Assembly (NCBI GenBank): GCA_002309715.1
Contig: DBXW01000005.1
Coordinates: 1 to 64,000, forward strand
Source: Candidatus Avelusimicrobium cornigerorum
Lineage (GTDB): Bacteria > Elusimicrobiota > Elusimicrobia > Elusimicrobiales > Elusimicrobiaceae
Direction of reading: 5' to 3'
Length of the DNA stretch: 64,000 nt
The notes under the pieces were generated by a model. That model was given only the letters and a program-made list of their open reading frames with translations, was not told where the DNA came from and made no database searches. A program made the position numbers and the translations under genes. Of this stretch, positions 9,977 through 19,684 are shown piece by piece. The stretch's first letter is position 1. Every line of letters starts with the position of its first letter.

Positions 9977-10663
9977 TTAGGCAAATAATTTACTGCCGAT
10001 TCGGGGCAAGGTAGAACCTGCCTCTACGGCTACGGTAAAATCTTCACTCATCCCTAAAGATAGATACCGTTCTTCTTTAGGGGAGAAATCTTCGTCAAAC
10101 GCTTTTTTGACAGTCCCAAATAAGCCCTTTAACGTTTGCGTGTCGGCACCTTGCGGGGCAATCGCCATATACCCGCATACTTTTAAACGTTCAAGGCTAC
10201 GTAGTCGTTTGGTCAATTCGCGTGCTTGGTCAAGCGGTAGGCCGGATTGTGTATCCCGGTCGGTTAATTTTACTTGCACAAGCCCCCGCACTTGCCGGCC
10301 GGGTGCAATATGCTTATCCACTAAACAAGCCGTGGAAAAATCATCCAACGAATCTATAAAATCAAAAAACTGCGCCGCCTTGGCGGCTTTGTTATGCTGT
10401 AAATGCCCGATTAAATGTTTCACAGTAGGAAACGCCGAAAAATCAGGTTGTGTCCAACGTAACAGTGCTTGTTGAACACGGGATTCCCCGATATGTTTGA
10501 TTAACCCTTGCTTTAACAAGAAAAGTACATCTGTGTCTTGGGCGTATTTGGTAACAGCCAACAGGGTAACTTCTTCCGGGCGGCGGCCTGCTTTTTGGCA
10601 AGACGCACACAGGGCCGCTTGAATGTCTTGTACATTTTTCAGGAGCGTTTCTTCCCTGTTCAT
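9977..10663 (-). CDS. YggS/PLPBP family pyridoxal-phosphate homeostasis protein
   Basis: This protein of 228 residues, when started at MNREETLL, is a single-domain PLP carrier of alanine-racemase fold. LLAVTKYAQD holds the PLP lysine, and HLIGHLQHNK and GMSEDFTVAVEAGST are family motifs. It regulates PLP supply and amino-acid balance rather than catalysing a known reaction. The frame is open for 40 more codons upstream, but the 10663 start has a ribosome site (aaggga) and a TATAAT promoter just 17 bases ahead, inside that extension, so the longer start is rejected. It is co-transcribed with the DUF167 gene. Confidence 0.92.
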   Translation of the reverse strand: MNREETLLKNVQDIQAALCASCQKAGRRPEEVTLLAVTKYAQDTDVLFLLKQGLIKHIGESRVQQALLRWTQPDFSAFPTVKHLIGHLQHNKAAKAAQFFDFIDSLDDFSTACLVDKHIAPGRQVRGLVQVKLTDRDTQSGLPLDQARELTKRLRSLERLKVCGYMAIAPQGADTQTLKGLFGTVKKAFDEDFSPKEERYLSLGMSEDFTVAVEAGSTLPRIGSKLFA

Positions 10664-10679
10664 AAAAATCCCTTGACAT

Positions 10680-10709
10680 ATTATATCAAAATTTACTTTA
10701 ATACGCCAA
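10680..10709 (-). promoter_or_regulatory. Sigma70-type promoter for the yggS-like gene
   Basis: On the minus strand TTGGCG (10709-10704), an 18-base spacer and TATAAT (10685-10680) lie just ahead of the start codon at 10663, predicting a leader of about 10 bases. Confidence 0.7.
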
Positions 10710-10770
10710 TTTTTAATGGTTTTGCGTCGGATGCCTGGCGGGTAATGGCTAAATTTCATAGAATATCTAT

Positions 10771-12021
10771 ATGCATGCGGCAACTCGCAAAGGAATGTGG
10801 TTGGTAGCCTTTGCCAACGGGGTTTTACTCTTTGGCTATGGGCTGTCGTTGCCTTTTTTTACGATTTATTTGATTAGCCGTCGTCATTTGCCGCCCGCTA
10901 TGGCCGGGCTGGTGGTGGCGTTGGCGGGACTTTCCCGTTGTGTATCCAGCGCGCTTTCGGGAGAACTGGCCGACTCTTTTGGCCGCAAAAATGTGATGAT
11001 GTGGGGGTTGTTCTCACAAATTGTGGCGATGTTCGCTCTAGGGCTTTGTGTGGCTTTTAACGTACAGGCCGGGTGGGTATTAACTTGTTATTTTTTTACT
11101 ACTTTTTTAGGTGCTTTTTTTCGCCCGGCTGCCAACGCGTGGGTGACTGACCATACTACCCCTAGAGAGCGTGTGGAAGCATTTGGGATGATTCGCATCG
11201 GGCTTAATACCGGTTGGGCATTAGGACCGGCGGTGGGTGGATTTTTGGTGCGCTACTCGTTTAGTTTGGCGTTCTATTTGACGGCCTTATTATATGCGAT
11301 AACTATTTTGTATTTGGGAAGGATGATCAAAGACCGCACGTCTAAAACAAAACGGCGTGTGCGCAAGCCCAGTTTTGTGGCCATGTTGGGCGCGCTGACG
11401 GATACACGTCTGGCGCGCATTTGTTTATATGTGGTGATGATTACAGCGGTTAATTCGCAACTTGTGGTAGGGCTTTCCATCCATTGTAAACAATACTTAC
11501 AGATGCCGGAGTATTTTATCGGTTGGTTTTTTACTATCAACGGTTTAGTGGCGGTATCGTTGCAGTATGTAGCTTCCAACGTAATGGCAAAAATGCGTTT
11601 ATCTACGGCCATGCTTTGGGGATGCGTGTTGTATGCGGTAGGATTTGGTTCGGTGGGATTTTTTAGTACATTCGGCGGGATTGCGCTGGGGGTATTTTTG
11701 GCGGGGTTGGGGGAACTGATCGTTTCTCCCGGGGAGCAAACGCTTGTGTCCAATATCGCTTCGCGTGAAACACGCGGGCGGTATTTAGGGTTACTCATGG
11801 TGTTTTACAATTTAGGTTCCGCGTTAGGTTTTTTTGTAGCGGGGATTTTAGGCGATTATGTGGCTCCTCACTATTTACCCGGGCCGTGGCTTGTGGTGGG
11901 GGCGGTGGCGTTATTGGCCGGCGTCGGTTTTTGGCAGATGCGCTATGCACTTAGTGCCGAGGAAGATGGGAAACAAACTGTCCCGATACCCATAAAAAAA
12001 GATACAATAACTTTAAATTAA
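10771..12021 (+). CDS. Major facilitator superfamily transporter
   Basis: This 416-residue, about 12-helix membrane protein shows MFS hallmarks: the loop 2-3 motif GELADSFGRKNVMMWG and a proline/glycine-rich antiporter-like helix 5 region (GLNTGWALGPAVGGFLVR). A drug or metabolite exporter is likely, but the substrate cannot be named. The ATG at 10771 has no clear ribosome site; an in-frame ATG at 10795 sits directly after AAAGGA, too close for a normal site, so the start is uncertain. It is divergent from the yggS-like gene and followed within 20 bases by a small membrane gene, then maf and trxB, probably one operon. Confidence 0.85.
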   Translation: MHAATRKGMWLVAFANGVLLFGYGLSLPFFTIYLISRRHLPPAMAGLVVALAGLSRCVSSALSGELADSFGRKNVMMWGLFSQIVAMFALGLCVAFNVQAGWVLTCYFFTTFLGAFFRPAANAWVTDHTTPRERVEAFGMIRIGLNTGWALGPAVGGFLVRYSFSLAFYLTALLYAITILYLGRMIKDRTSKTKRRVRKPSFVAMLGALTDTRLARICLYVVMITAVNSQLVVGLSIHCKQYLQMPEYFIGWFFTINGLVAVSLQYVASNVMAKMRLSTAMLWGCVLYAVGFGSVGFFSTFGGIALGVFLAGLGELIVSPGEQTLVSNIASRETRGRYLGLLMVFYNLGSALGFFVAGILGDYVAPHYLPGPWLVVGAVALLAGVGFWQMRYALSAEEDGKQTVPIPIKKDTITLN

Positions 12022-12038
12022 ATGAGGAGAGGAAAACT

Positions 12039-12257
12039 ATGAGAGGTCTTATCTTTTACGTATTGATGTTTGTGCTGGGCGCTGGGCTTGGTTTTGGGCT
12101 GGAGAAATGCACTTCGTTCTTGCCGCTTGAAATTGCCAACGCGCTTACGCGTGTTTATGGGATAGGCGTTCATTCGTTGTCTATCCATATTTCTATTTGT
12201 GGAATTATTGGTTTAGTAGCGGCTTATTTTATTTTGTCTAAATTCTTGCGTAAATAA
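12039..12257 (+). CDS. Small two-helix membrane protein, unknown
   Basis: This 72-residue protein has two hydrophobic segments (about 4-22 and 45-68) joined by a short loop. No family is recognised. It has a strong ribosome site (gaggagagg, 8 bases ahead) and sits 17 bases after the MFS gene and 1 base before maf, which supports it as a real gene of that operon. Confidence 0.7.
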   Translation: MRGLIFYVLMFVLGAGLGFGLEKCTSFLPLEIANALTRVYGIGVHSLSIHISICGIIGLVAAYFILSKFLRK

Positions 12258-12258
12258 T

Positions 12259-12816
12259 ATGCATTTAGTGTTGGCTTCCCGCTCGCCCCGCCGCATTGAA
12301 CTGCTGGGGCAGTTGGGTATGAAATTTGATATCATCCCTTCGCAATGTAAGGAACGTAGCCGTAAAAAGCGGCCGGCAGCGCGTGTAAAAGAACTGGCCG
12401 TGCAAAAGGCCTTTGACGTGGCCCGGAAATATCCCGGGGCGGTAGTTATTGGGGCCGATACACTTGTATATTGTCAAGGAGAGATCATTGGCAAGCCCAA
12501 AGATAAAGCCGATGCTATGCGTATTTTGCGCAAACTCAACGGTGCGTGGCAACGTGTTTACACGGGGGTATGTATCCTGTGTCTGCGTGAGCAGAAGGTT
12601 ATTTTCGGTTATGATGTATCTAAATGCAAAGCCCGCCGGCTGAGCGAAAAAGAACTACAACACTTGGCAGGCAAACACATGGACAAAGCAGGTGCGTACG
12701 CCGTGCAGGATCAGCAAGATCCGTTTATTGAACGCATTGTCGGCAGTCGCAGTAATGTAGTAGGTTTTCCGGTGGAGTTTTTTAATAAATTATTTAAGGA
12801 GTTTTTATCTTTATGA
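12259..12816 (+). CDS. maf: Maf family nucleoside triphosphate pyrophosphatase
   Basis: This 185-residue protein begins with the family signature LASRSPRRIELL and continues with VVIGADTLVY and GKPKDKADAMRIL, the catalytic and metal-binding region. Maf proteins hydrolyse non-canonical or methylated NTPs (dTTP/UTP or m7GTP subgroups) and delay septation when overproduced. Which subgroup this belongs to is not certain from motifs alone. It begins one base after the small membrane gene and overlaps trxB by 4 bases, so it is translationally coupled. Confidence 0.93.
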   Translation: MHLVLASRSPRRIELLGQLGMKFDIIPSQCKERSRKKRPAARVKELAVQKAFDVARKYPGAVVIGADTLVYCQGEIIGKPKDKADAMRILRKLNGAWQRVYTGVCILCLREQKVIFGYDVSKCKARRLSEKELQHLAGKHMDKAGAYAVQDQQDPFIERIVGSRSNVVGFPVEFFNKLFKEFLSL

Positions 12817-13739
12817 CGCAAACAGATTTATTGGTTATCGGGGCAGGTCCTGCAGGGTGCAGTGCGGCTATTTATGCCGTACGTGCCGGACTCAAAACAA
12901 TTATTATCGGCGGGAGTGCGCCGGGCGGTCAGTTGTTGCAAACGAACGAAATTGAAAACTATGCCGGATTTGTAAATCCTGTCGGCGGCTATGAAATTAT
13001 GGACGCTATGCATAAACAATGCAAGCGGCTTGGCGTGGAATTTAGCACGGAAGAAGTGGCGAAAATTGAAGGGGAACGGACTCCTTTTACCGTTACGTGT
13101 TCCGGCGGAACGGTGTACGAGACTAAAAGTATTGTAATTGCCACGGGAGCCAAAGCGCGTTGGTTAGGGTTGCCCGAAGAAGAAAATTTGCGTGGGAAAG
13201 GCGTGTCGGCCTGTGCCACGTGCGACGGATTTTTTATGCGCGGCAAAACGGTGGCCGTTGTAGGCGGGGGAAATACCGCTTTTGAAGACGCTCTTTTTTT
13301 AGCCCGATTTTGCCCCAAAGTATATTTGGTGCATCGCCGCGAAGGTTTCCGGGCCGACCAGGTAACGGTAGAACAAGCACGTAAAAATGAGAAAATAGAA
13401 TTTGTATTAAACGTTGTGCCGGAAAAAATTTTGGGTACGGATGCGGTAGAAGGATTACGTGTAAAAAACGTAAAAACCGGTCAGACGCAAGATTTGACTT
13501 TATCGGGCGTGTTCGTGGCCATCGGTGCTGTGCCGCAGACGGCTTTTTTGGCCGATTCACTGGTAGCATTGTCTGACGAGGGCCTTGTGCTGGCTGACGA
13601 GCGAACCCACACTACGATAGAAGGAATTTTTGCCGCCGGAGATTGTGCCGATAAACATTACCGGCAAGCAATTATCGCGGCTGGGTCCGGCGCCAAGGCC
13701 GGCATTGAAGCCGCGGCCTTCGTAAATAAACATAGATAA
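12813..13739 (+). CDS. trxB: Thioredoxin-disulfide reductase
   Basis: This 308-residue flavoenzyme reduces thioredoxin with NADPH. It has the FAD site GAGPAGCSAAIYA, the redox-active CATCDG (residues ~135-140), the NADPH site GGGNTAFEDALFL and the C-terminal FAD motif GIFAAGDCADKHYRQ. GGGNTA with downstream HRREGFR suggests NADPH use. A ribosome site (aaggag) lies inside the end of maf. It is last gene of the MFS-maf-trxB group, followed by a hairpin terminator. Confidence 0.96.
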   Translation: MTQTDLLVIGAGPAGCSAAIYAVRAGLKTIIIGGSAPGGQLLQTNEIENYAGFVNPVGGYEIMDAMHKQCKRLGVEFSTEEVAKIEGERTPFTVTCSGGTVYETKSIVIATGAKARWLGLPEEENLRGKGVSACATCDGFFMRGKTVAVVGGGNTAFEDALFLARFCPKVYLVHRREGFRADQVTVEQARKNEKIEFVLNVVPEKILGTDAVEGLRVKNVKTGQTQDLTLSGVFVAIGAVPQTAFLADSLVALSDEGLVLADERTHTTIEGIFAAGDCADKHYRQAIIAAGSGAKAGIEAAAFVNKHR

Positions 13740-13765
13740 ATATCGGTAGTTATATAAGATCAATA

Positions 13766-13791
13766 AGACCTTCTGTTGCAGGAGGTCTTTT
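13766..13791 (+). terminator. Intrinsic terminator after trxB
   Basis: AGACCTTCTG pairs with CAGGAGGTCT (one mismatch) around TTG, followed by a short T-run. Confidence 0.75.
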
Positions 13792-13820
13792 GTGTGTTAT
13801 ATCCAAAGGTGGTTTTAGTG

Positions 13821-14858
13821 TTATAAAATCAGCATACTGTCGCCAAACGAGTAGAAACGATATTTCTTTTCTACCGCTTGCAAATACGCTTCGTAGATAA
13901 AATCTTCTCCGGCAAACGCGCTTGTCATGCACAAAGGCGTAGAATCCGGGAAATGAAAATTGGTAATCAGGCAGTCAATGGCCTTGAATTTATAGCCGGG
14001 ATAAATAAATAAATCAGTCCACTTTTTACCGGCGTGGGTGATGTGGTTTTCATCCGTAAAACTTTCCAGCGTGCGCGTGCTTGTTGTGCCGCAGGAGAAA
14101 ACGCGTTTCCCGTTTGCACGTACTTTATTTAACGTGTCTGCCGTTTCGGGAGAAACTTCGCCAAGTTCGGCCAGCATTTTATGTTCTTGCGGTTCTCCGC
14201 GTAAGGGCTTAAACGTACCCCACCCTACGTGCAAGGTAATATAACAAATGTTCACCCCTTTGTCTTTCAGTTTTTGTAAAAGTTCCGGCGTAAAATGGAA
14301 ACCCGCCGTCGGTGCGGCGATAGAGCCTTTGTATTTGGCAAACACGGTTTGGTAACGCTCTTTATCGGTTTCAATGCTTGCGCTCATGCCGCTATGTTTG
14401 CGGGCTTTTTCAATATATTGCGGTAAAGGCATTAGGCCGTGCGCATCGCAAAACGGCAAAATATCATCGGTATTAAATTCCAAAATGGCTTCGTTGGCGT
14501 CGGTTTTACCAAGCACCTTGGCGACTAATCCGTCGCCAAAATCAAGCGTAATACCTTCTTTATAATCACGCGTAAGCACCGCCCATGTGCGTGAATTTGT
14601 CGTTGGTCGTACCAATAATACTTCCACTTTACCCCCGGTGGGTTTGTGTGCGAATAATTTGGCCGGGAAAACTTTTGTGTTATTGATAACAAGCGCATCG
14701 CCGGGGTTAAAATACGCGTGGATATCGCGGAAAATGCGGTGTTCAATGGTGTGCGTATCACGGTGCAAAACCATTTGGCGCGCACTATCGCGCGGGGTGG
14801 CAGGTTGCTTGGCAATCAGCGGATCAAGATCTAGTTTTTTAAAACGTTCAAAGGCCAT
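13821..14858 (-). CDS. queA: S-adenosylmethionine:tRNA ribosyltransferase-isomerase
   Basis: This 345-residue enzyme uses SAM as ribosyl donor to convert preQ1 in tRNA to epoxyqueuosine. It matches the family from the N-terminus (PRDSARQMVLHRD, NPGDALVINNTKVFPAKL) to the C-terminus (DCLITNFHFPDSTPLCMTSAFAG). Full length. It is separated by 7 bases from the SpoIID gene upstream in a probable operon that also includes ruvB and ruvA. Together with tgt it places queuosine modification in this organism. Confidence 0.96.
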   Translation of the reverse strand: MAFERFKKLDLDPLIAKQPATPRDSARQMVLHRDTHTIEHRIFRDIHAYFNPGDALVINNTKVFPAKLFAHKPTGGKVEVLLVRPTTNSRTWAVLTRDYKEGITLDFGDGLVAKVLGKTDANEAILEFNTDDILPFCDAHGLMPLPQYIEKARKHSGMSASIETDKERYQTVFAKYKGSIAAPTAGFHFTPELLQKLKDKGVNICYITLHVGWGTFKPLRGEPQEHKMLAELGEVSPETADTLNKVRANGKRVFSCGTTSTRTLESFTDENHITHAGKKWTDLFIYPGYKFKAIDCLITNFHFPDSTPLCMTSAFAGEDFIYEAYLQAVEKKYRFYSFGDSMLIL

Positions 14859-14865
14859 ACTTTCT

Positions 14866-16155
14866 CTATTTCAAAGTGGTAAGTGTAGAATTAGGATAAT
14901 AATTTTTTAAAATTTGGGAGTATTTTTTGCCTTGGCGTGCCATTCCGGCGGCTCCATCTTGGCACATGCCGATTCCGTGTCCGTATCCGCGTCCTTCAAA
15001 ATGTACGTGGTTGTTGTGAATTTTGATTTCACTGATTTTGCAACTTTTAAGTCCGAGGGCCAAGCGGAAGGGATTGCAAGCAACAGTTTTGGTTCCTTTA
15101 GACGTATGAATCGTGATTTTAGTGGCGCGGCCGGTGTGCGTTTTTTGAGTAATTTTGATGCTTTTGAGTTTACCGCTTAAGCCGGCTTGTTGGGTGTACG
15201 ATTTGATTTTGCTATTAGGGATGTCTTGCTTCCAGGAGAAACTTTTGGAGTGGGAATCCGACTCACAAATGGCCCCGGCCAGCGGTTTAATAGGTTTGAT
15301 ATGCGGGTTCCAACTACTTACGTTATCTGTTCCGCCGCCGCAGTTCCCGTGGTAATAGGTATAAAACAAGTTTCCGTTGTAAGTCAATACTTGGTTTTTA
15401 GTTTCATCTACGGCCTGCTTAACTGACGGATATTGTTTGCCGCCGCCTTTGTACATTTGGCTGCGTACGTCGCTATATAAATCAAAGTATTTATTCTTAA
15501 CATGTTCCAAAGTTTTTAGAGTGTAGGTGCGGGCGGCGACGGCTTGGGCCTTTAATGCTTCCAACGGCCAAGAGTAACTCATTTCATAAGGAAGTACTCC
15601 ATATAAATAGGTTTCCAAATCAGCGTGTTCCACGAGTAAAAAGGTATGTTGTGCCGGGATAATAAAAATTTTTCCGGCATAAATATTATCTTTCCACGTT
15701 AAGAGAGTATCTTTAGCGGGCTCAATAATAATCGGTTGATTGCTTTTTAATGTCCCGGCTTGCACATGCCCATTGCCCGCAAAACGTACGGCTAGGGTAC
15801 CGGCGGCAGATACTTTATATTTTTTTTCCAAATCTTGCGTGTAAACATAGACGCGGCCGGAGTGTTTAATTTCGGCGGAAGATTGATTGTCGGCCAGCAG
15901 TATGCGTACAATCTTTAGGGCTGTTGCGGAAGAAGATTGGTCGGCTTGCGGGGCTTGGGGGGGTAATTCGTCGGCATTTTTTTCTTCGGGTTGTGCGGGG
16001 GATGGCGATTGCGTCGGTTGTGCGGGGGATGCCGATTGGGGTTGTTGCCACGCGGTAGCCGGCGCCCCGGTGCCTTTGGCCGACGGCACCGCACAAGCCG
16101 CCGTTAACAAAACGGCGCAAATAAACGGGGTTAAAAAACGAGCCTTGTTCAACAT
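14866..16155 (-). CDS. SpoIID/LytB-domain lipoprotein
   Basis: Starting at MLNKARFL, this is a 429-residue exported protein. An N-terminal signal ends in a lipoprotein-like LLTAAC site (-3 is Thr, slightly atypical). A Pro/Gln/Ser-rich linker follows (~35-85). The C-terminal ~300 residues form a SpoIID domain (LETYLYGVLPYEMSYSWPLEALKAQAVAARTYTL; YYHGNCGG; GRGYGHGIGMCQDGAAGMA). SpoIID proteins are lytic transglycosylases acting on peptide-free glycan in spore formers. In non-sporulating Gram-negative phyla the role is probably cell-wall remodelling. The frame extends 32 codons further upstream, but only the internal ATG gives a signal peptide and GGGA ribosome site. Confidence 0.9.
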   Translation of the reverse strand: MLNKARFLTPFICAVLLTAACAVPSAKGTGAPATAWQQPQSASPAQPTQSPSPAQPEEKNADELPPQAPQADQSSSATALKIVRILLADNQSSAEIKHSGRVYVYTQDLEKKYKVSAAGTLAVRFAGNGHVQAGTLKSNQPIIIEPAKDTLLTWKDNIYAGKIFIIPAQHTFLLVEHADLETYLYGVLPYEMSYSWPLEALKAQAVAARTYTLKTLEHVKNKYFDLYSDVRSQMYKGGGKQYPSVKQAVDETKNQVLTYNGNLFYTYYHGNCGGGTDNVSSWNPHIKPIKPLAGAICESDSHSKSFSWKQDIPNSKIKSYTQQAGLSGKLKSIKITQKTHTGRATKITIHTSKGTKTVACNPFRLALGLKSCKISEIKIHNNHVHFEGRGYGHGIGMCQDGAAGMARQGKKYSQILKNYYPNSTLTTLK

Positions 16156-16165
16156 ACTATTCCCA

Positions 16166-17188
16166 TTAAAATAATAAATCGGCGTGCAGTTTGCGCCCCA
16201 AATGTTCGTAGGCCTTGCGCGTAGCCACGCGGCCGCGCGGGGTGCGGGCAATAAATCCGGCCTTAATTAAAAAGGGTTCAATAACGTCTGTCAATGTATC
16301 TACCGATTCGGAAACGGCAATGGCTAAATTTTCTACACCCACCGGACCGCCGGAAAAACGGTCAATAAGTGCTTCTAAAATACGTTTGTCTACACTGTCC
16401 AACCCTTCGGCGTCAATGTCTAAAGAGTCCATGGCGTGCCGGGCAATTTCTTGCGTGATGATACCTTGCCCCTTGACTTGCGCAAAATCGCGTGCGCGAC
16501 GCAGTAAGCGGTTGGCAATGCGCGGAGTACCGCGCGAGCGTTTGGCCAGTTCGGCAAGTCCCTCGCGCTCGGCCGAGATATTTAATAAGCGTGCGGAGCG
16601 TTCCAAAATATCGGTAATTTCCGGTGTCTCGTAAAACCCGAGATTAAATACAATACCAAACCGGTCGCGCAAAGGGCCTGTCAGCAGGCCTGATCGCGTG
16701 GTCGCACCGACGAGCGTAAAACGCGGCACGGCTAGTTTTAAGGTGGTACTGCCTGCGCCTTTGCCGGTATTAATAAAGAACGTAAAATCTTCCATAGCCG
16801 GATATAGGGCTTCTTCCACGGCGGGATTTAAGCGATGGATTTCGTCAATAAATAAAATGTCCCCTTCGGCCAGTTCGGTGGTAAGCATAGCGGCCAAATC
16901 GCCGGGGCGCGCGAGTACCGGGCCAGACGTTACTTTGATGTTTACTCCCATTTCGTGGGCCAAAATGTTGGCCAAGGTCGTTTTTCCTAAACCGGGCGGC
17001 GCGTAAAATAAACAGTGGTCCAACGCCTCTTTGCGGGATTTGGCGGCTTTGATAAAAATGCGTAAATTATCTTTTAGTTTTTCCTGACCGACAAATTCGT
17101 CTAATGTGGCCGGGCGCAACGCCGCTTCCAGCCCGGCGGACTCGTCGGGTAATTGGGTAACGTCTAAAATTTCATTTTGGTTGCTCAT
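16166..17188 (-). CDS. ruvB: Holliday junction branch migration ATPase RuvB
   Basis: This 340-residue AAA+ motor drives branch migration of Holliday junctions. It shows Walker A ([11 protein letters not shown]), Walker B ([11 protein letters not shown]), sensor GATTRSGLL, arginine finger region GPLRDRFG and the C-terminal winged helix ([15 protein letters not shown]). Full length. It overlaps ruvA by 4 bases (ATGA). RuvC is not seen in the window. Confidence 0.98.
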   Translation of the reverse strand: MSNQNEILDVTQLPDESAGLEAALRPATLDEFVGQEKLKDNLRIFIKAAKSRKEALDHCLFYAPPGLGKTTLANILAHEMGVNIKVTSGPVLARPGDLAAMLTTELAEGDILFIDEIHRLNPAVEEALYPAMEDFTFFINTGKGAGSTTLKLAVPRFTLVGATTRSGLLTGPLRDRFGIVFNLGFYETPEITDILERSARLLNISAEREGLAELAKRSRGTPRIANRLLRRARDFAQVKGQGIITQEIARHAMDSLDIDAEGLDSVDKRILEALIDRFSGGPVGVENLAIAVSESVDTLTDVIEPFLIKAGFIARTPRGRVATRKAYEHLGRKLHADLLF

Positions 17189-17796
17189 TTTTTTAACACC
17201 CGTAGGGCCTCTTTAATAATAGTTTCAATTTTTTCGTTGGGGCCGATACCTTGTGTGTGGAGTGTGTCTAATGCGCGGCGCGCTTCCGCGGCGGAATAAC
17301 CCAGCGCTCCTAACGCTTCCAAAGCGCTAGAGAGATAGGTGGGTTCGCCCACTACTTTAATTTTGCTTTCGCCTTGTACGGTAACGGCATCCATTTTATC
17401 TTTTAAAGAGTTGATCAGTTTTTCGGCTGTTTTAGCGGTAAAACCGAAAATGCCCGTCAAAATTTTAGGATCGCGTTGTAAAATGGCTTGATGAAAATCA
17501 GCCACCGAGCGTAAGGCCTTATTTAAAAATTCCATTGCTTTTTTGGGGCCCGTGTTGGGAATAGCGGTTTTGAATAAAAGCCATAAGTCTTTATCTTCTT
17601 TATGGGCAAAACCGTAAAGCACTGTGCCGTCGTAGGGGGAGATAGACTCTGCTACATATAAAGAAGCGTCTTGTCCGGCGGTTAATTCTTGCGCGGATGA
17701 GTGGGCCAAATTAACTTCATAGCCAACCCCGCCGCACAGAATAACGGCGCCATCTTCTTTTGTCTCTAAAATTTTACCCGTTAAAAAAGCAATCAT
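17185..17796 (-). CDS. ruvA: Holliday junction DNA helicase subunit RuvA
   Basis: This 203-residue protein binds Holliday junctions as a tetramer and loads RuvB. It has the N-terminal OB fold ([22 protein letters not shown]), tandem helix-hairpin-helix region ([15 protein letters not shown]...[21 protein letters not shown], somewhat diverged from the usual GIGPK pattern) and the C-terminal RuvB-binding domain ([17 protein letters not shown]). It is first gene of the ruvA-ruvB operon. Confidence 0.95.
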   Translation of the reverse strand: MIAFLTGKILETKEDGAVILCGGVGYEVNLAHSSAQELTAGQDASLYVAESISPYDGTVLYGFAHKEDKDLWLLFKTAIPNTGPKKAMEFLNKALRSVADFHQAILQRDPKILTGIFGFTAKTAEKLINSLKDKMDAVTVQGESKIKVVGEPTYLSSALEALGALGYSAAEARRALDTLHTQGIGPNEKIETIIKEALRVLKK

Positions 17797-17939
17797 AAAT
17801 TTATTTTACCATATCCGAAGGGGGAAAACTGTGGATTATGCCGGGATATTTTAACCGCGCGCCCGGGCTTAAATTAAAACGGCGGTTTTACCCATATATG
17901 TAGTAAGATATAAACATATAAATCAGAAAGAGGAAACCT

Positions 17940-18512
17940 ATGACCCCGAACTTTATACTCAAAAAACAAGGTTGGATAGAAGTGATTTGCGGATGTATGT
18001 TTTCCGGCAAGACCGAAGAACTTATCCGCCGTGTGCGTACGGCGTTGATTGCCAAGCAAAAAGTGCAACTGTTCAATTCCCGCTTGGACACGCGCTACGG
18101 CATAGGCAGTATTATCAGCCACAACCAAAATAAAGTGGATGCGTTATGCGTTAAAAATTCCGCAGAAATTTTGCCTTTGGTCCACAAAGACACGCAAGTG
18201 GTGGCGATTGATGAGGCAAATTTTTTTGATAAAGGCATTGTGGCGGTATGTGATACGCTGGCCAATCAGGGCAAGCGGGTGATTGTGGCCGGGTTGGATA
18301 CCGATTACCGTGCAGAGCCTTTTGAACAGATGGCGGCGTTGCTTGCCAAGGCGGAATTTGTAACCAAAAACCACGCGGTTTGTACCAAATGCGGTAATCC
18401 GGCGGCGTTTTCGCAACGTATCACCAAAGACACCAAGCGCATTATTGTAGGCACGACCGACGCGTATCAAGCGCGTTGCCGCCGGTGTTATCGTAAACCC
18501 AAAGAAGATTAA
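17940..18512 (+). CDS. tdk: Thymidine kinase (type II)
   Basis: This 190-residue enzyme phosphorylates thymidine for salvage. It has the P-loop CGCMFSGKTEELI at residues ~17-29, the DEANFFD switch, the lasso and the zinc Cys pairs (CTKCG; CRRC). The ribosome site is agaggaaa 7 bases before ATG. It is a single-gene unit between ruvA (divergent) and the glycan locus (convergent). A GC hairpin CCCCCCGG/CCGGGGGG (18527-18547) follows, without a strong T-run. Confidence 0.96.
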   Translation: MTPNFILKKQGWIEVICGCMFSGKTEELIRRVRTALIAKQKVQLFNSRLDTRYGIGSIISHNQNKVDALCVKNSAEILPLVHKDTQVVAIDEANFFDKGIVAVCDTLANQGKRVIVAGLDTDYRAEPFEQMAALLAKAEFVTKNHAVCTKCGNPAAFSQRITKDTKRIIVGTTDAYQARCRRCYRKPKED

Positions 18513-18550
18513 CGGTTTTACGTAAACCCCCCGGTATAGCCGGGGGGGGT

Positions 18551-19684
18551 CTATTTGTTTTTAGCATCTTCGGTGTAAACGTAAAGTTTGTCGGCCAAAA
18601 AACACTTTTGTAATTTTTCTTTTAACCGCTCCGGGCTTTTAGCATATTTTTTCTGTAAATGCTTTTTATACAAACTCGGGCAAACGGCCAAAATCAAGCG
18701 TTTTTCTAAGTCTATGTTTTTTGCTTTTATTATTTCCCCGATATTTAATTGAGTGTACTTAAACAAAATATCTTTCCAGGATATTTTGAAATCCGGATCA
18801 CAAAAATATTTATAGTCTTGTTGCCAGTGAACGTGAGAGGTCTGCCCGCGCGGGATTGTGCCAAGACGATGTTGATATTTTTTCATTTTAATATGCCATT
18901 GGCGGTAATCCAAAATTACAAAATTATTGGCCATTATCAGACGGGAAATTTGCTCTTTTTCGCGGGTGATATCAAAATAATTGTCAAAGGTAATTTCCGG
19001 GAATTTTTGGCGCAAGGCCTGATAAAACAGGTATTGTTCCGGGGAAAAACGAAAAACCACTCCGGGCCAAGGGTCTATTTGTTGGGAGGGTTTCGGGTGG
19101 TTGGCCCACCAAAGGGCATATTCCGGATCCGGCTGAAGGGGAATATCAAATAGGCGTTTCACATCTTGGGTTAAGCCAAAGAACATCCAGTCCGACGGGT
19201 GGAATAAGGTTGGTATCCGGTGCCCCAAGCGGTGGTTAAATCGGGGGGCGAACAAATAATAATTTAATACGCGGTGCTCAAATAATTGGAATTTATCCTG
19301 ACGTTTGGGGTACATATCCCAATAGCGCAAAAAATCGGCGTCTTGCAAAATAATATCCGTGCGGATTTTAAGCGTATAAGGCCTTGTCGCAAGGGTTAAT
19401 CCCTGTTGCACGCCGTAAATCATACGGTTGGTGTTGTTGGAAATAATATGGGGGCTTTTTTGAACAATCACGGAAGCCGGGGCTTGGGAAAGGATTACTT
19501 TATCGTAAGACAAACCGGAAACGATTTCATCCTCCCAAGTGGATAAAATAATTTCCGCCTGGGGCAAATGTTTGCGTATGCTAGTTAAGCATTGAGATGT
19601 TAAAATAGGATCAACGGCTCCCTGCACCACTACGGAAATATCTTTAGAGTTAATAACGCTTGTTTCAGGCCCAATATTTGTCAT
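18551..19684 (-). CDS. WavE-like lipopolysaccharide/glycan biosynthesis protein
   Basis: This 377-residue protein resembles the WavE family: ISVVVQGAVDP near the N-terminus, LSTWEDE, then NNTNRMIYGVQQGL, KIRTDI, and HPSDWMFFGL. WavE is needed for Vibrio LPS core synthesis and has a GT-A-like layout (TDI probably replaces DxD). It is therefore probably a glycosyltransferase, but donor and acceptor are unknown. It is the last gene of the five-gene minus-strand set, and its start overlaps the cupin gene by 20 bases. Confidence 0.75.
   Translation of the reverse strand: MTNIGPETSVINSKDISVVVQGAVDPILTSQCLTSIRKHLPQAEIILSTWEDEIVSGLSYDKVILSQAPASVIVQKSPHIISNNTNRMIYGVQQGLTLATRPYTLKIRTDIILQDADFLRYWDMYPKRQDKFQLFEHRVLNYYLFAPRFNHRLGHRIPTLFHPSDWMFFGLTQDVKRLFDIPLQPDPEYALWWANHPKPSQQIDPWPGVVFRFSPEQYLFYQALRQKFPEITFDNYFDITREKEQISRLIMANNFVILDYRQWHIKMKKYQHRLGTIPRGQTSHVHWQQDYKYFCDPDFKISWKDILFKYTQLNIGEIIKAKNIDLEKRLILAVCPSLYKKHLQKKYAKSPERLKEKLQKCFLADKLYVYTEDAKNK

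Noticed and set aside
10664..10783. 40-codon N-terminal extension of the YggS-like protein
   Set aside because: A promoter lies inside it and the internal ATG has the ribosome site and family-typical N-terminus.
16156..16251. 32-codon N-terminal extension of the SpoIID-domain protein
   Set aside because: It overlaps the ruvB 3' end and destroys the lipoprotein signal peptide.
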